Shown here piece after piece: positions 52,904 to 63,075 of a stretch of 64,000 nt of DNA. The stretch is from JADKBO01 sp965230345. Lineage in GTDB: Bacteria > Bacteroidota > Bacteroidia > Chitinophagales > Saprospiraceae. Under the pieces are notes generated by a model. That model did no database searches, had not been told where the DNA came from, and worked only from the letters and a program-made list of their open reading frames with translations. Every line of letters begins with the position of its first letter. Within the stretch, counting starts at the first letter, position 1. The position numbers were made by a program, and so were the translations under genes. The stretch spans positions 1 to 64,000 of the forward strand of contig CBDDKR010000002.1 in assembly GCA_965230345.1 (NCBI GenBank), read 5' to 3'.

Positions 52904-53675
52904 TATTGTATTATTCATAACCATCCTTTGTATGGGTTGTTATGACCCTAAGGAAGCATGTCTTGACTTATTGTCAAACAACTACGATGTTTCGGCAGAT
53001 GATGGTTGTGAAAATTGCTGTACTTATCCTTCCATCAAACTTAGTGTAAAGCATCAATGGAAGGATAAGACCATAAGTTTCAATGACACATTATGGAATG
53101 ACGTAAGGTCTACTTTTGTTCTTTTAGATCATAGAGTTTTACTTTCCAATTTTAATTATCAAACCAACAGTGGCAAGACCATTTCCACATTAGATTCTAA
53201 CGAATTTGATATTGGAGTCTTAAAGCAGCCTTATACTTTTAAAAACGGTCTAGCCTACATCATTAAATCGCAATCTAATGTAAATGTTGATCGATGTCGA
53301 TCTGATTTTGATGAAATCAATGCATATTCTTTTCAACTCGGAGTAGATGACCTATTGGATTCTTTAACCATTGAACAAGCTCAAAACATTGAAAACCTTA
53401 ATCAAGACAATGGCATGTATAATTCGAATAAGTATGCCACACATTATATCAAATTGGCTGTGAACGATACTTTTACGGATACCATTTCTTATTTTGGAAC
53501 ATTAAAATCCTCATACAATATAAATCATTCTGCAGAAGTAAATGTGGGTGAAGATGTCGTCCTACCATTAACAATAGATTATTACCAACTTTTTTCAAGC
53601 ATTGACTTCTCCAATCATAGTTCTTCTCTTATTTTTGAGAGAATAGAATTTAATGCAACGAAATCATTTTATTAA
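52881..53675 (+). CDS. MbnP-like copper-associated lipoprotein
   Basis: A 264-residue lipoprotein: signal with lipobox CMGC (Cys20). An N-terminal Cys-rich motif (CLDLLSNNYDVSADDGCENC) resembles the GCTDPxAxNY motif of marine Bacteroidota. The rest matches the MbnP fold (KLSVKHQWKDKTISFNDT, INAYSFQLGVDDLLDSL, YIKLAV). The family motif that normally reads M-[FY]-W-x-W-x-x-G-Y is replaced by NGMYNSNKYATHYI, so those Trp are missing; only Trp60 and Trp72 remain. Followed by the MbnH-like di-heme gene. In known pairs MbnH oxidises a Trp of MbnP to kynurenine for copper binding; that chemistry is in doubt here. Confidence 0.65.
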   Translation: MLNLLRSSIVLFITILCMGCYDPKEACLDLLSNNYDVSADDGCENCCTYPSIKLSVKHQWKDKTISFNDTLWNDVRSTFVLLDHRVLLSNFNYQTNSGKTISTLDSNEFDIGVLKQPYTFKNGLAYIIKSQSNVNVDRCRSDFDEINAYSFQLGVDDLLDSLTIEQAQNIENLNQDNGMYNSNKYATHYIKLAVNDTFTDTISYFGTLKSSYNINHSAEVNVGEDVVLPLTIDYYQLFSSIDFSNHSSSLIFERIEFNATKSFY

Positions 53676-53705
53676 CCGTTGTATATCATATAATTTGGTG
53701 AACAA

Positions 53706-54800
53706 ATGCAGAAGTATTTATTTGGGATTCTCTTACTGACAGGATTTGCAATAGGATGTAAAAAAGATAAAAAAGTAGACGACAAAAAAAGTCTTACTCA
53801 CATTCCTTATTTACCTGAGAACTATGACATTGTAGTTCCGCAATATTTTCCCAGAGTTGAAATTCCGAATGACAATCCACTTACCGTTGACGGCATTCGT
53901 TTGGGACAGCACTTATTTTATGACCCTATTTTGAGTGCAGATTCAACCATGTCATGCGCCTCTTGTCATTTTCCAGAAAAGGCTTTTACAGATGGATTAG
54001 CAGTGAGTACTGGTATAGATAACATTCCCGGCACCAGATCGAGTATGAGCATCATCAATCTCACATTTGTTCATTCTGGATTATTCTGGGACGGAAGAGC
54101 TAAAACACTAGAGGAACAAGCATTAATGCCAGTAGAAGATCCCATCGAACTGCATCATGATTGGATAAATATAGAAGAAGAATTGAAAGAACATCCTACA
54201 TATCCAGCGATGTTCCGAAAAGCTTTTGGAATCGAAAGTACCGACGAAATAACTAAGGAACTTGCAGGAAAAGCCATAGCACAGTTCGAAAGGATTATTG
54301 TTACACCTAACTCAAGATATGATAGCTTACAAGCTGGGTTATCGCTATATACAGATCTTGAATTAATGGGAGAAGGACTGTTTTTTGATGACGACCCCGA
54401 CCTTCCAGATGCAGAATGTAATCACTGTCATAATTCACCTATGATGACGTCAGATGATTTTTTCAACAATGGATTACAACCAGCTGGAGACGACCTTCAG
54501 TTTCTCGACAATGGGAAAGGAAAAATCACCATGAACATTGCAGATAATGGAAAATTTAGAGCACCTACCCTTAGAAATATAATGCTTACTGCTCCATATA
54601 TGCACGATGGCAGTTTAGAGACCATAGATGATGTTTTGGACCACTACAACAGTGGAGGACATCCTTCACCGAATAAAGATCCTTTAATTAGACCTTTGAA
54701 ACTTTCAAAGATTCAATTAGCAGCTTTAAAGGCCTTTATGAATACACTTACGGATACAAGCTACCTTACCAATCCACTAATCACCAATCCATATAAGTGA
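53706..54800 (+). CDS. MbnH-like di-heme cytochrome c peroxidase family lipoprotein
   Basis: A 364-residue lipoprotein (lipobox AIGC, Cys18). Two c-type heme sites: CASCH (about residues 84-88) and CNHCH (about 238-242), as in the CCP/MauG superfamily. Other motifs: GIRLGQHLFYDP, SMSIINL, FWDGRAKTLEEQALMP and FRAPTLRNIMLTAPYMHDGS. Located 30 nt after the MbnP-like gene, the classic mbnP-mbnH order, so a protein-oxidising role is favoured over simple peroxidase. It needs the periplasmic heme-attachment machinery, which is not in the window. Confidence 0.85.
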   Translation: MQKYLFGILLLTGFAIGCKKDKKVDDKKSLTHIPYLPENYDIVVPQYFPRVEIPNDNPLTVDGIRLGQHLFYDPILSADSTMSCASCHFPEKAFTDGLAVSTGIDNIPGTRSSMSIINLTFVHSGLFWDGRAKTLEEQALMPVEDPIELHHDWINIEEELKEHPTYPAMFRKAFGIESTDEITKELAGKAIAQFERIIVTPNSRYDSLQAGLSLYTDLELMGEGLFFDDDPDLPDAECNHCHNSPMMTSDDFFNNGLQPAGDDLQFLDNGKGKITMNIADNGKFRAPTLRNIMLTAPYMHDGSLETIDDVLDHYNSGGHPSPNKDPLIRPLKLSKIQLAALKAFMNTLTDTSYLTNPLITNPYK

Positions 54801-54822
54801 CGATTATGTCATAGAGAGATTA

Positions 54823-54850
54823 TTGATAAAGGGATTTTAGCCTATCTTAG
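54823..54850 (+). promoter_or_regulatory. Weak promoter candidate for the TPR lipoprotein
   Basis: TTG (54823-54825), 17-nt spacer, TATCTTAG (54843-54850), one mismatch from TAnnTTTG. Start expected near 54857, with the ATG at 54874. Confidence 0.3.
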
Positions 54851-54873
54851 CCTCATCAAAGACTCTAAGAATT

Positions 54874-56295
54874 ATGCTTAAGAACATTGTGTTTTTATTA
54901 TTTATCATTATTGTTGCCTGTTCACCCAAATCTTCAAATTCGATCGTAGTAGATAATACACCCACTGTCGTAGAAGAGAAAGACGTACCATGTCCAGGTT
55001 TTCAGCATATCAAAGGTTATGATAGAGAAAGAGCAGAGACAGCATTTGTCTTATACAAAGATTATCATGGACAAAAACAATTTGATACAGCACTTCCACA
55101 TTGGAGGTTGGCATATTCTTTGGCTCCAGGTTCCAATGGAAGAGTCAAAAGTCACTTTGAAGATGGAGTCGATTTATATGCGTATTTGATCAATAAAACT
55201 TCGGATACCATTCTTCAGAAAAAATACATGGATACGATTAGACAGATTTTTGATAAAAGAGAAATCTGCTTTCCAGCAAATGCACAATATTTTGGACAAA
55301 AAGGATTTGACTATTATTATCAACTAAGAGATTTTGTTGATCGGGACGAAATATATGAAACCTTCAAAAAATCCATTAAAGTTGGGAATAACAATGTACA
55401 ATACTTCATTATTAATCCATTCACTCGTCTACTGTATGATAAGGTTAACGATGGATCTGTAGACCATAAAGAAGCAAGTTACTATGCCAATCTTGTTTAT
55501 TCCACCATCCAAAATGGCCTAGCAACATGCAAAGGAAAATCTTGTGATTCGTGGAATATTATTAACGATTACGTCCCAAAGCTTCTCGCTTCTTTTGAGG
55601 GAATTGATTCCTTTTATGACTGCGAATATTATACGAATAAATATACCAAGGTATACCAGTCGGATTCTGACAATTGTGATATCATCAACAAATCCTTAAG
55701 TAGATTGCTTCGAGGAGGTTGTAGTGATACACTAGCTATAGTTCAGACTATTAAAGCTGCCAAGGAAGAGAAATGTTATACTCCACCACCACCGCCAGGT
55801 CTTTTAAGACAAGGATATGATGCATATACTAATGGTGATTACACCAAAGCCATTAAACATTTTGAGCAGTATGTAGATGAAAACGACGATGTTGAAAAAA
55901 AGGCGAAATACCTTATGCTCATTGCCAAAATCTATTATGGTGATATAAGGAATTATCCAAAATCAAGACAGTACGCACGAAAAGCAGCTTCTATTAAATC
56001 GAGTTGGGGTGATCCATATATTCTGATTGGTAAACTTTATGCTTCCAGTGGACCAATCTGCGGACCGGGCAGAGGATTTGAAAGTCAAAAAGTTACTTGG
56101 CCAGCAATAGACATGTTCCAATATGCAAAAAAAATAGATCCTAATGTGACAAAAGAAGCCAATAAGTGGATTTCAACTTATAGTGCATTTATGCCTTCGA
56201 AAGAAGACTTGCATCAAAGGACTATTAAGGAGGGTTCCTCCTTCTATGTAGGATGTTGGATCAAAGAAAATACGATCGTTAGAGCAGCTAAATAA
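54874..56295 (+). CDS. TPR lipoprotein
   Basis: A 473-residue lipoprotein (lipobox IVAC). The first part has a repeated helical domain (GYDRERAETAFVLYKDY and following). A proline-rich hinge (CYTPPPPPGLL, about residue 300) leads to TPR repeats (GYDAYTNGDYTKAIKHFEQYV, about 308-400), and a conserved C-terminal segment (PNVTKEANKWISTYSAFMPSKEDLH) follows. The family is common in Bacteroidota as an uncharacterised envelope protein. It lies between the MbnH-like gene and the 1743-aa T9SS protein, without a clear functional link. Confidence 0.7.
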   Translation: MLKNIVFLLFIIIVACSPKSSNSIVVDNTPTVVEEKDVPCPGFQHIKGYDRERAETAFVLYKDYHGQKQFDTALPHWRLAYSLAPGSNGRVKSHFEDGVDLYAYLINKTSDTILQKKYMDTIRQIFDKREICFPANAQYFGQKGFDYYYQLRDFVDRDEIYETFKKSIKVGNNNVQYFIINPFTRLLYDKVNDGSVDHKEASYYANLVYSTIQNGLATCKGKSCDSWNIINDYVPKLLASFEGIDSFYDCEYYTNKYTKVYQSDSDNCDIINKSLSRLLRGGCSDTLAIVQTIKAAKEEKCYTPPPPPGLLRQGYDAYTNGDYTKAIKHFEQYVDENDDVEKKAKYLMLIAKIYYGDIRNYPKSRQYARKAASIKSSWGDPYILIGKLYASSGPICGPGRGFESQKVTWPAIDMFQYAKKIDPNVTKEANKWISTYSAFMPSKEDLHQRTIKEGSSFYVGCWIKENTIVRAAK

Positions 56296-56525
56296 TCGTC
56301 AAACAAATGGTTGCTTGCCCTAATTGCAATTCAATTTCTTTTCAGTAGGGAGTTGTTTTCATCAACCGTTTCATTTCAAAAAAATAGAGATTTACAAGGT
56401 TTTAACGAAGGGCTTTCAAATACAATAAATAAAGCCACTCCATAATTCCCTAAAAATCACTATATTGATTAATTTTTATTCTGGATCAATATGGAATAAA
56501 GCTAAACCAATCTAATTTTTGAGAT

Positions 56526-59500
56526 ATGAGACGGCTCCTTTTAAACACCTTGTTAATAGTATTACTAGTATTTCAAATCAAAGCGCAATCATGGGAATCT
56601 GTATCCGGATTACCTTCGGATCGAATAGTTACAGAATTAGATATTCTAAGTATTGATAATGGAATTGCTGTTGATCAACTCTCTAGAGTTTGGCTTACGA
56701 TAAACTCATCAGAAAGTTGGGAAGAAAACTCCTTTGGAGGTGGAATTACCGTAAATGGAATAGAAAAAATTGATGAGTCTTCATTTTGGCTTATGGGATC
56801 GGGAGGAACCATTTCTAAGGGGGTAATTCAAGGGGCAGGTATATCGTACGGCCCGTTTTCAGTACCGACAACCAATGGAATAAACAACTGCCATTTCATA
56901 GATTCTGAAAATGGTTGGTATGTTGGAAATTCAGGAACATTACTTCAAACACAAAATGGAGGAGCGCTGATTACCATCAAACCTATTCCAGGTTTGAATC
57001 AAAACTTCAATGACATCGCAGTAAATGGAAGTATTGGGATAATCATAACCAATACGACTGCTTCGGCTATCAGTAGGAATGGAGGAAAAACATGGAGTTC
57101 GGGTCCAAACTTGCCTGCTCCCAATGGTATTAAAATAGACTATCAATTTGGCTCTTTTTGGGTGTTAACTAGTGAATCTGTAATGATGAGAAGTAGTGAT
57201 GGTGAAAATTGGACGACTGTATCGATGCCTTCAAATCGTATTAACGATTTTACCTTTTTTGATGGCAAGATTTACATTTCCGGCTCTCAAGGAGAATCTT
57301 ACGTATCCAATACAAATGGTAATCAGTGGATAGAAATTAATGGAGTACCGACGGCCAATGATCTATTTGCTGTTTCCTGCAATGAAAACGGATGTTTTAC
57401 TGGAGGTGCTTTGGGATCCATGTTTTGGTTGTGTGAAAGAATATCCGTTGGAGGTTATGTGTGGGGAGATACGAATGGTGATTGCTCAAGAAATTCTTCT
57501 ATAGAAAATGGTTACAAAGGAATCGAGATTATCCTAGAAAACTCAAATGGAAATGAAGTCGACCGAACAACAAGTAATGAAGATGGATTTTATGAATTTG
57601 TAGTCGATGAAGGAATGTACAATATCGTGATTCCATCTAACAATTTCACTTTAGCTTCTCCTTTGTATGCTGCCGAATTATGTGGCATGGCAACCAATGC
57701 AAACACCAATACTCCTAATGATCAAAATGGGGCACTTATTAATGGAAGAGTTGAACTACGAGAAAATATTGACTTACGATGTGCTGAAGAGTTAGGTCCC
57801 TTAGGTGTTGTGAACCATACTGTTGACTTTGGTTTTGATTTCTCCTGTAGTTCTAACCCTACAGACCCAGTATCTTTTGCAAATTGCAACAATCCAAACA
57901 CTACTGTATGCAACCTAACATCATTGGAAAATAATTGCTACTTAATGCAGGATTTCATATCAAATGTATCGCATAAGAGTTGTTTTGAAACTGAGAATTC
58001 GACTAATCTTACTTGGTATGTTTTTTCTGCTGGAATTGGGAATTACTCTATAGACATCACCAAAAATGGATGCTTTCCTGGGACATCTGGTGAAGCAGGT
58101 TTTAAGGTTGGAGTTGTTACAGATTGTAATGATCAAAATCAAATATACTGTGAGGACCTTTGCCAAAGTGGTGGAGTAGCTTCAATTTCCTCTTCTATTC
58201 TGACACCTGGGAAAGATTACTATATTTGGATAGATGGATGTGATGGAAGTTACTGTGGATACACCGTTGACATTACTGGAAGTTATGCCCCATTCACTAT
58301 TCCAACACCAAGTGGACTATCATGTAATAATTTATCCTGTGACGTTATTTGTCTTGATTCGGAGGTGAGTTTTACGGCAGAAGATGCACAAAGTATACTG
58401 ACCGATATTGACGCACAATTTGAATGGAACCTATTTTTAAATGGAGTTATGGTAACTAATTCCATTTTAGACACCAATGTATTCACGTATGAGTATAACC
58501 TTGAAGGAACGTATGAATTATGTTTGGACAATATTGAGAATGAATGCGAAGTCAAAAACACCAACCTATGTCGTTCTTTTGATGTCAAACTATTTGAAGA
58601 CGAGTACTTTGGTCAAATTGGTGTATGCGAAAATGAAATTGTAAGCTATCCAGGACCAACTTTTGTAAACGACGATCCTTCAGAATCAAATGATCCTAAC
58701 AATGATGGTTTTATTGGGTGGGACATGTCTACCAACCACATATTTGAGAATGGTCAAAACACTCAATTGGTAACAAATCAATTCGGTTGTGAATATGAAC
58801 AATTCTTCGACCTAACCATTCTTCAAAATGTTAATGGTGGAACAGAAAATGTAATCGTCTGTTCTTCAGATGAATTTCCGGTGTATTTTGGTGATCAAAA
58901 CTATTTTACAGAAGTAGAAGGACTCAACATTACTTTTCCAGATCCTGCATCAAATGGTTGCGACAGTACAATGATTTTGAACATTACACATCTGGAAATA
59001 GAAGGCTCTATTATTCAAAACGGATGTGATTCATCTGGTGTACAACTTGAATTTAGTCCTTCACTAATACAAAACACTTTCAATCATAATCTTCAAGGAC
59101 ATTGGACAGATCAAAATGGTCTCATTATTCCAGATGATGGCGACAATAATATTTATACAACTACTGTACCTTTTGAACAACAAACGTATATCTTCAATGC
59201 CTACTTTATTGTCAATGGTGTTAACTCCTGTTCATATTCTTTCGAGCATCAAGTTTTATTTGCCAAACCATCGATTACAGCAACCGACTCTATATGTGTA
59301 AATGATCAACAAAACTTTGTTTTTTCTTTACCCAATGGAGTTAATGCCACCCCATTATGGAATTTAGATAATGGCATCATCGATGGAATATTTGAACTAA
59401 ACACCCCAATTTCTATCCATTGGGAAGAACCTGGTCAAAAACTACTAACATTGGCCTATCTTTTAGACGGTTGTTATGTTGAAGAGCAACATACGATTAC

Positions 59501-61757
59501 TATTTTACCTAAATATGTCAATAATGATTTTCAGTGCACTGCTGAACAAAATTCGTTGAGTTTCTCTTGGCCAAATTTAGATTACAATACCATTCAAAAT
59601 ATTGAAGTTCTTACAGGACAATCAGGGCAATCAAATGGCAATCAAATCACATTTGATAATCTCAGGAGCAGTGAGACAGTTGACATTCGGATTACAGTCA
59701 GCTCTGCTTTTTGTGATTCATATAATATCGAGGTGTCTTGCTCAACGTCATCTTGTGATGGAATCGACGGATTAGATGATATCTATGAATGTACTTCTTC
59801 CATAGATCATGTTATTTGTGACCTTTCCGAACTTGGAGCAGGATGTAGCACATTAGACAGTGTTACGACAACCATTCCAGACATTTCTTGTATTAACGGC
59901 AGCCTTTACAATGTTAAGTGGATTCCATTTGTAGCAGGTAATGGCGAATACAATATCACATTATCAATCATGGGGTGTGATAGTACTATGAATGAAGGAG
60001 TGCAATATGCCATTTTTAATGATTGTAACTTATCTAATCCAGTTTATTGCGATTCCATTTGTTACAGTGATTCTATTTTAATTAAGGGTTCTGAGCTTAT
60101 ATCTGGAAATACGTATCAAATCATGTTGAATGGATGCAATGGTTCCGTTTGTGATTATACCATTGATGTAGATCAAAATTTTGAATCATTTGAATTACCA
60201 GAAATAACTGATATTGCTTTCAATGGAAGTATTGTAGACACATTATCGACATGTATTAATAGTACAAATTTCGCTGCATTAGTCTCCTTACAAGATCTAC
60301 CTTATTCACAGTCTACTTCATACTTCTGGGTTATTTCTGATTTGATTTCTGGAGCTAAAGACACCATAATTACCAATGAACCATTAATCCCTTTCATTGC
60401 AGATTCAATATCAAACTACTCCCTGTGTTTGGAAAACATTGAACACATATGTGATGGTGATGAGTATTCAAACTTATGTACTATAATCGAAGTCGAAGGC
60501 AATTACGATGCGGTTGAAATCCAATGTACATCAACTAAAAATGAGGTTGTATTTACGTGGTCACCAGAATCAGGACATACAGGATACACCGTTAATGTAC
60601 TAACTGGTCAAAGTGGCATATTATCAGGAACTTCTTTCACCGTTTCTAATTTAAATGCTAACGAAATGGTTACCATTGAATTGATTACTGACGTTGACAA
60701 TGGATGTCAATCGCTTTCCTCTCAACAATCTTGTTCTACTGAGCCATGTCCACAAATTAATGTCATTATAGATGATGGAGGACCATTCTACTTTTGTCAT
60801 GACAATTCACCATCTTTAGAATTTGACTTCACTCCATTTATTACCCCTGATTCATCTGGGATAGGCTTCTTCTCTGGCAATGGTATCATTGATTCTATTG
60901 AAGGATATTTTGATATAATCCTGGCGGGTGTTGGAAATCATGTAGTGACGTATACATTTGAGACTCCTGATGGCTGTATTTATCAGACTTCCAGTGATGT
61001 AATCATAACATCTGCAATAGAAGCTTCTTTTACCATTTCTGAAAAAGAAATATGTATCAATGATAGTGTAACAATAGTATTCGACGGTGTTAAGCATCCT
61101 CAAACCGAAATTACTTGGGATTTTAGCGATATGGAAATCCTAGGTGAAGTGGATAGTACTTCATTTGTACTAACTCATAACGAAATAGGATATCAATTCA
61201 TATCATTAATTCTTGAAGATGATCAATGTGGTGTGTATGAATATATAGATTCCATTCAAATTATATCTTGTGAAACATGTGTTTGTACTAATATTATTGA
61301 CACAACAGTAACATGTTCTACAGTATTTGAGCCAGTATGTGGCTGTAATGGAGTCACATACGACAATGCATGTCAGGCACAGTTTTATGGAGGCGTCAAA
61401 AATTGGACTAATGGGCCATGTACACAAATGGAGATAGATACAATTTATGCTGTATGCGATGACAACAATCCTAACACAGTTAACGACACTTACAATGATG
61501 ATTGTATATGTGAAGGTACCATAGTAGACCATACCTTAGACTTTGATCAAGAGATTACTTATTACCCCAATCCAACTAAAGGCTTGTTGTATTTCAAGAA
61601 TATTAAAAATCAAGAAATTGGTGTTTACAATTCTATTGGAACATTTCTACTTAAAACTAGAATTAACGATAATGTAGTTGATCTATCAATGTTAAATAGT
61701 GGTTTTTACCTACTTAAAGTAGGGAATCATAACATCATTAGCGTTATTAAAGAGTAA
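56526..61757 (+). CDS. Giant T9SS protein with propeller, duplicated modules and Kazal-like domain
   Basis: A 1743-residue secreted protein. Signal peptide MRRLLLNTLLIVLLVFQIKAQ. Then a Ycf48/BNR-like beta-propeller (about 24-300), an SdrD-B-like domain (about 309-380, GYVWGDTNGDCS), a Cys-rich module (about 450-595), and further modules. A second copy of the Cys-rich module follows at about 1077-1228. Two FN3-like modules with VLTGQSG sit at about 1002-1077 and 1332-1410. A Kazal-like Cys domain (about 1586-1632, VCGCNGVTYDNACQAQFYGG) is followed by a type A T9SS tail (about 1675-1743, YPNPTKGLLYFKN). It is an exported multi-domain surface protein; the role is unknown. A terminator follows. 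Confidence 0.82.
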   Translation: MRRLLLNTLLIVLLVFQIKAQSWESVSGLPSDRIVTELDILSIDNGIAVDQLSRVWLTINSSESWEENSFGGGITVNGIEKIDESSFWLMGSGGTISKGVIQGAGISYGPFSVPTTNGINNCHFIDSENGWYVGNSGTLLQTQNGGALITIKPIPGLNQNFNDIAVNGSIGIIITNTTASAISRNGGKTWSSGPNLPAPNGIKIDYQFGSFWVLTSESVMMRSSDGENWTTVSMPSNRINDFTFFDGKIYISGSQGESYVSNTNGNQWIEINGVPTANDLFAVSCNENGCFTGGALGSMFWLCERISVGGYVWGDTNGDCSRNSSIENGYKGIEIILENSNGNEVDRTTSNEDGFYEFVVDEGMYNIVIPSNNFTLASPLYAAELCGMATNANTNTPNDQNGALINGRVELRENIDLRCAEELGPLGVVNHTVDFGFDFSCSSNPTDPVSFANCNNPNTTVCNLTSLENNCYLMQDFISNVSHKSCFETENSTNLTWYVFSAGIGNYSIDITKNGCFPGTSGEAGFKVGVVTDCNDQNQIYCEDLCQSGGVASISSSILTPGKDYYIWIDGCDGSYCGYTVDITGSYAPFTIPTPSGLSCNNLSCDVICLDSEVSFTAEDAQSILTDIDAQFEWNLFLNGVMVTNSILDTNVFTYEYNLEGTYELCLDNIENECEVKNTNLCRSFDVKLFEDEYFGQIGVCENEIVSYPGPTFVNDDPSESNDPNNDGFIGWDMSTNHIFENGQNTQLVTNQFGCEYEQFFDLTILQNVNGGTENVIVCSSDEFPVYFGDQNYFTEVEGLNITFPDPASNGCDSTMILNITHLEIEGSIIQNGCDSSGVQLEFSPSLIQNTFNHNLQGHWTDQNGLIIPDDGDNNIYTTTVPFEQQTYIFNAYFIVNGVNSCSYSFEHQVLFAKPSITATDSICVNDQQNFVFSLPNGVNATPLWNLDNGIIDGIFELNTPISIHWEEPGQKLLTLAYLLDGCYVEEQHTITILPKYVNNDFQCTAEQNSLSFSWPNLDYNTIQNIEVLTGQSGQSNGNQITFDNLRSSETVDIRITVSSAFCDSYNIEVSCSTSSCDGIDGLDDIYECTSSIDHVICDLSELGAGCSTLDSVTTTIPDISCINGSLYNVKWIPFVAGNGEYNITLSIMGCDSTMNEGVQYAIFNDCNLSNPVYCDSICYSDSILIKGSELISGNTYQIMLNGCNGSVCDYTIDVDQNFESFELPEITDIAFNGSIVDTLSTCINSTNFAALVSLQDLPYSQSTSYFWVISDLISGAKDTIITNEPLIPFIADSISNYSLCLENIEHICDGDEYSNLCTIIEVEGNYDAVEIQCTSTKNEVVFTWSPESGHTGYTVNVLTGQSGILSGTSFTVSNLNANEMVTIELITDVDNGCQSLSSQQSCSTEPCPQINVIIDDGGPFYFCHDNSPSLEFDFTPFITPDSSGIGFFSGNGIIDSIEGYFDIILAGVGNHVVTYTFETPDGCIYQTSSDVIITSAIEASFTISEKEICINDSVTIVFDGVKHPQTEITWDFSDMEILGEVDSTSFVLTHNEIGYQFISLILEDDQCGVYEYIDSIQIISCETCVCTNIIDTTVTCSTVFEPVCGCNGVTYDNACQAQFYGGVKNWTNGPCTQMEIDTIYAVCDDNNPNTVNDTYNDDCICEGTIVDHTLDFDQEITYYPNPTKGLLYFKNIKNQEIGVYNSIGTFLLKTRINDNVVDLSMLNSGFYLLKVGNHNIISVIKE

Positions 61758-61800
61758 GTCGAGCAATCGACTACAATGGTTTAAAAAATTGAGTTCAATA

Positions 61801-61846
61801 AACAAGATATTATCACCCCCTCTTCGATAATATCTTGTTTTTTTTT
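61801..61846 (+). terminator. Strong intrinsic terminator after the 1743-aa gene
   Basis: AACAAGATATTATC (61801-61814) pairs perfectly over 14 bp with GATAATATCTTGTT (61826-61839) around an 11-nt loop, and a run of T continues to 61846. A small hairpin GTCGA-GCAA-TCGAC (61758-61771) lies directly after the stop. Confidence 0.9.
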
Positions 61847-62010
61847 AGTTAAATGCGAGAGTATTAATCATGTATTATTAGTCATAATGATATAGTATTC
61901 TGGCTAAAACACTTAGTTGCAAAATAATCACGGTAAAGATCCCAACTTAAAGAAAACATATTCATGGAATAGATTTATTGATTCAAAGTAAAGATCTAAA
62001 CGCTATAATA

Positions 62011-62412
62011 TCATTCGAAGTGCCCCAATAATATCACTTTTCCAGATTCATAAAGTTCGAAAGCATCGTGCCAAAATCTTATTTCTGACGTTAAGAAATT
62101 AATCAAATACGAACGACCTAGTGCCTTGTACCACCACTTGCGTTTGTAGTAACTGTTAATAATTTCTAATAAGTGTAAGGTATCTTCGCATTTTTCATAG
62201 AATACTTGAGCTAGATCAGATTTAGAAGGCATAATCTTTGCTTTTTCGAAATTCTTTAATTCAACTAGGACCAAACCAATTTCTGGATCTATCACTAGGA
62301 AATCTACAGATTTAAATCCCCTTCCACTAATGTAGGAATAGAATCTGTGTTCATCTAACTTCACATATCTAGCATCATTACCAAAACGAACTTTTAAATT
62401 ACTTTCAATCAT
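62011..62412 (-). CDS. Small PD-(D/E)XK nuclease-like protein
   Basis: A 133-residue protein. Residues 37-53 carry D37 (VDFLVID) followed by E51-x-K53 (LVELKNF), the core D...ExK pattern of the PD-(D/E)XK nuclease fold, but the C-terminal half (about 60-133) shows no further catalytic motif. The protein is short and lies beside decayed sequence, so it may be a truncated remnant. No partner methylase or restriction gene is seen. Function unknown. Confidence 0.4.
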   Translation of the reverse strand: MIESNLKVRFGNDARYVKLDEHRFYSYISGRGFKSVDFLVIDPEIGLVLVELKNFEKAKIMPSKSDLAQVFYEKCEDTLHLLEIINSYYKRKWWYKALGRSYLINFLTSEIRFWHDAFELYESGKVILLGHFE

Positions 62413-63075
62413 CCTGCGACAAAATAGATAATAAAGAGTTTCTCATGGCAATTTACTATGAAGTGATTCAAAAAATGTGTTCAATACCGGAATTAACTGC
62501 TTGGAAGTCAGTTAAATTCGAGAATTCTTTTGAATAGCCAAAGCTATGGAAATTAATTTATGGGCAGAGATTGGATTTCAATGAGTTGATTCTAGCATTA
62601 GGATTTAGTTTTTAAATCACTCCTATAAAATCAATAAGACTATTGTAAAAATAGAAAGTATTTATAACGACAACAACTATACCAAGGTAATGCTAAAACC
62701 ACTTGGATTTTAAAGAAGATTATCTTATATTTAAGCAAACTAAAGGCTTAGTTTAGAAGAAGTTATTTGAAACATCTAAGGAATTAAATTATGATTGTGT
62801 TTGACTATTATTTCAATTGATATTGATCACAAACTTATCTCACCATCAATCTTTTCTCTGTAGTTCTTGATGAAATCTTTGATATTGACCTAAGCGTAAA
62901 AACCAAATTGCCGCACAACTCGTAATCAATTTCTTCAGTCAATCTTAGGCTATGCATTCAGAGATGTCGGTGCAAATGTATTGACATTGGATTCTATTGC
63001 CCAAGAAATTTGACTATGAATTCTATAACCAAAAGTGGACTAGGTATATCTCTCAATTCTTAAAACCTAATTATC
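62413..63075. other. Apparently decayed region upstream of the EF-G-like gene (663 nt)
   Basis: No intact frame of any length. Short stretches look like protein fragments broken by stops and frame changes (for example GQRLDFNELILALGF near 62560-62610 and QSILGYAFRDVGANVLTLDSIAQEI near 62930-63015). The parent gene could not be identified. It may be a degraded gene or old insertion; this is inference from the fragment-like translation only. Confidence 0.35.
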
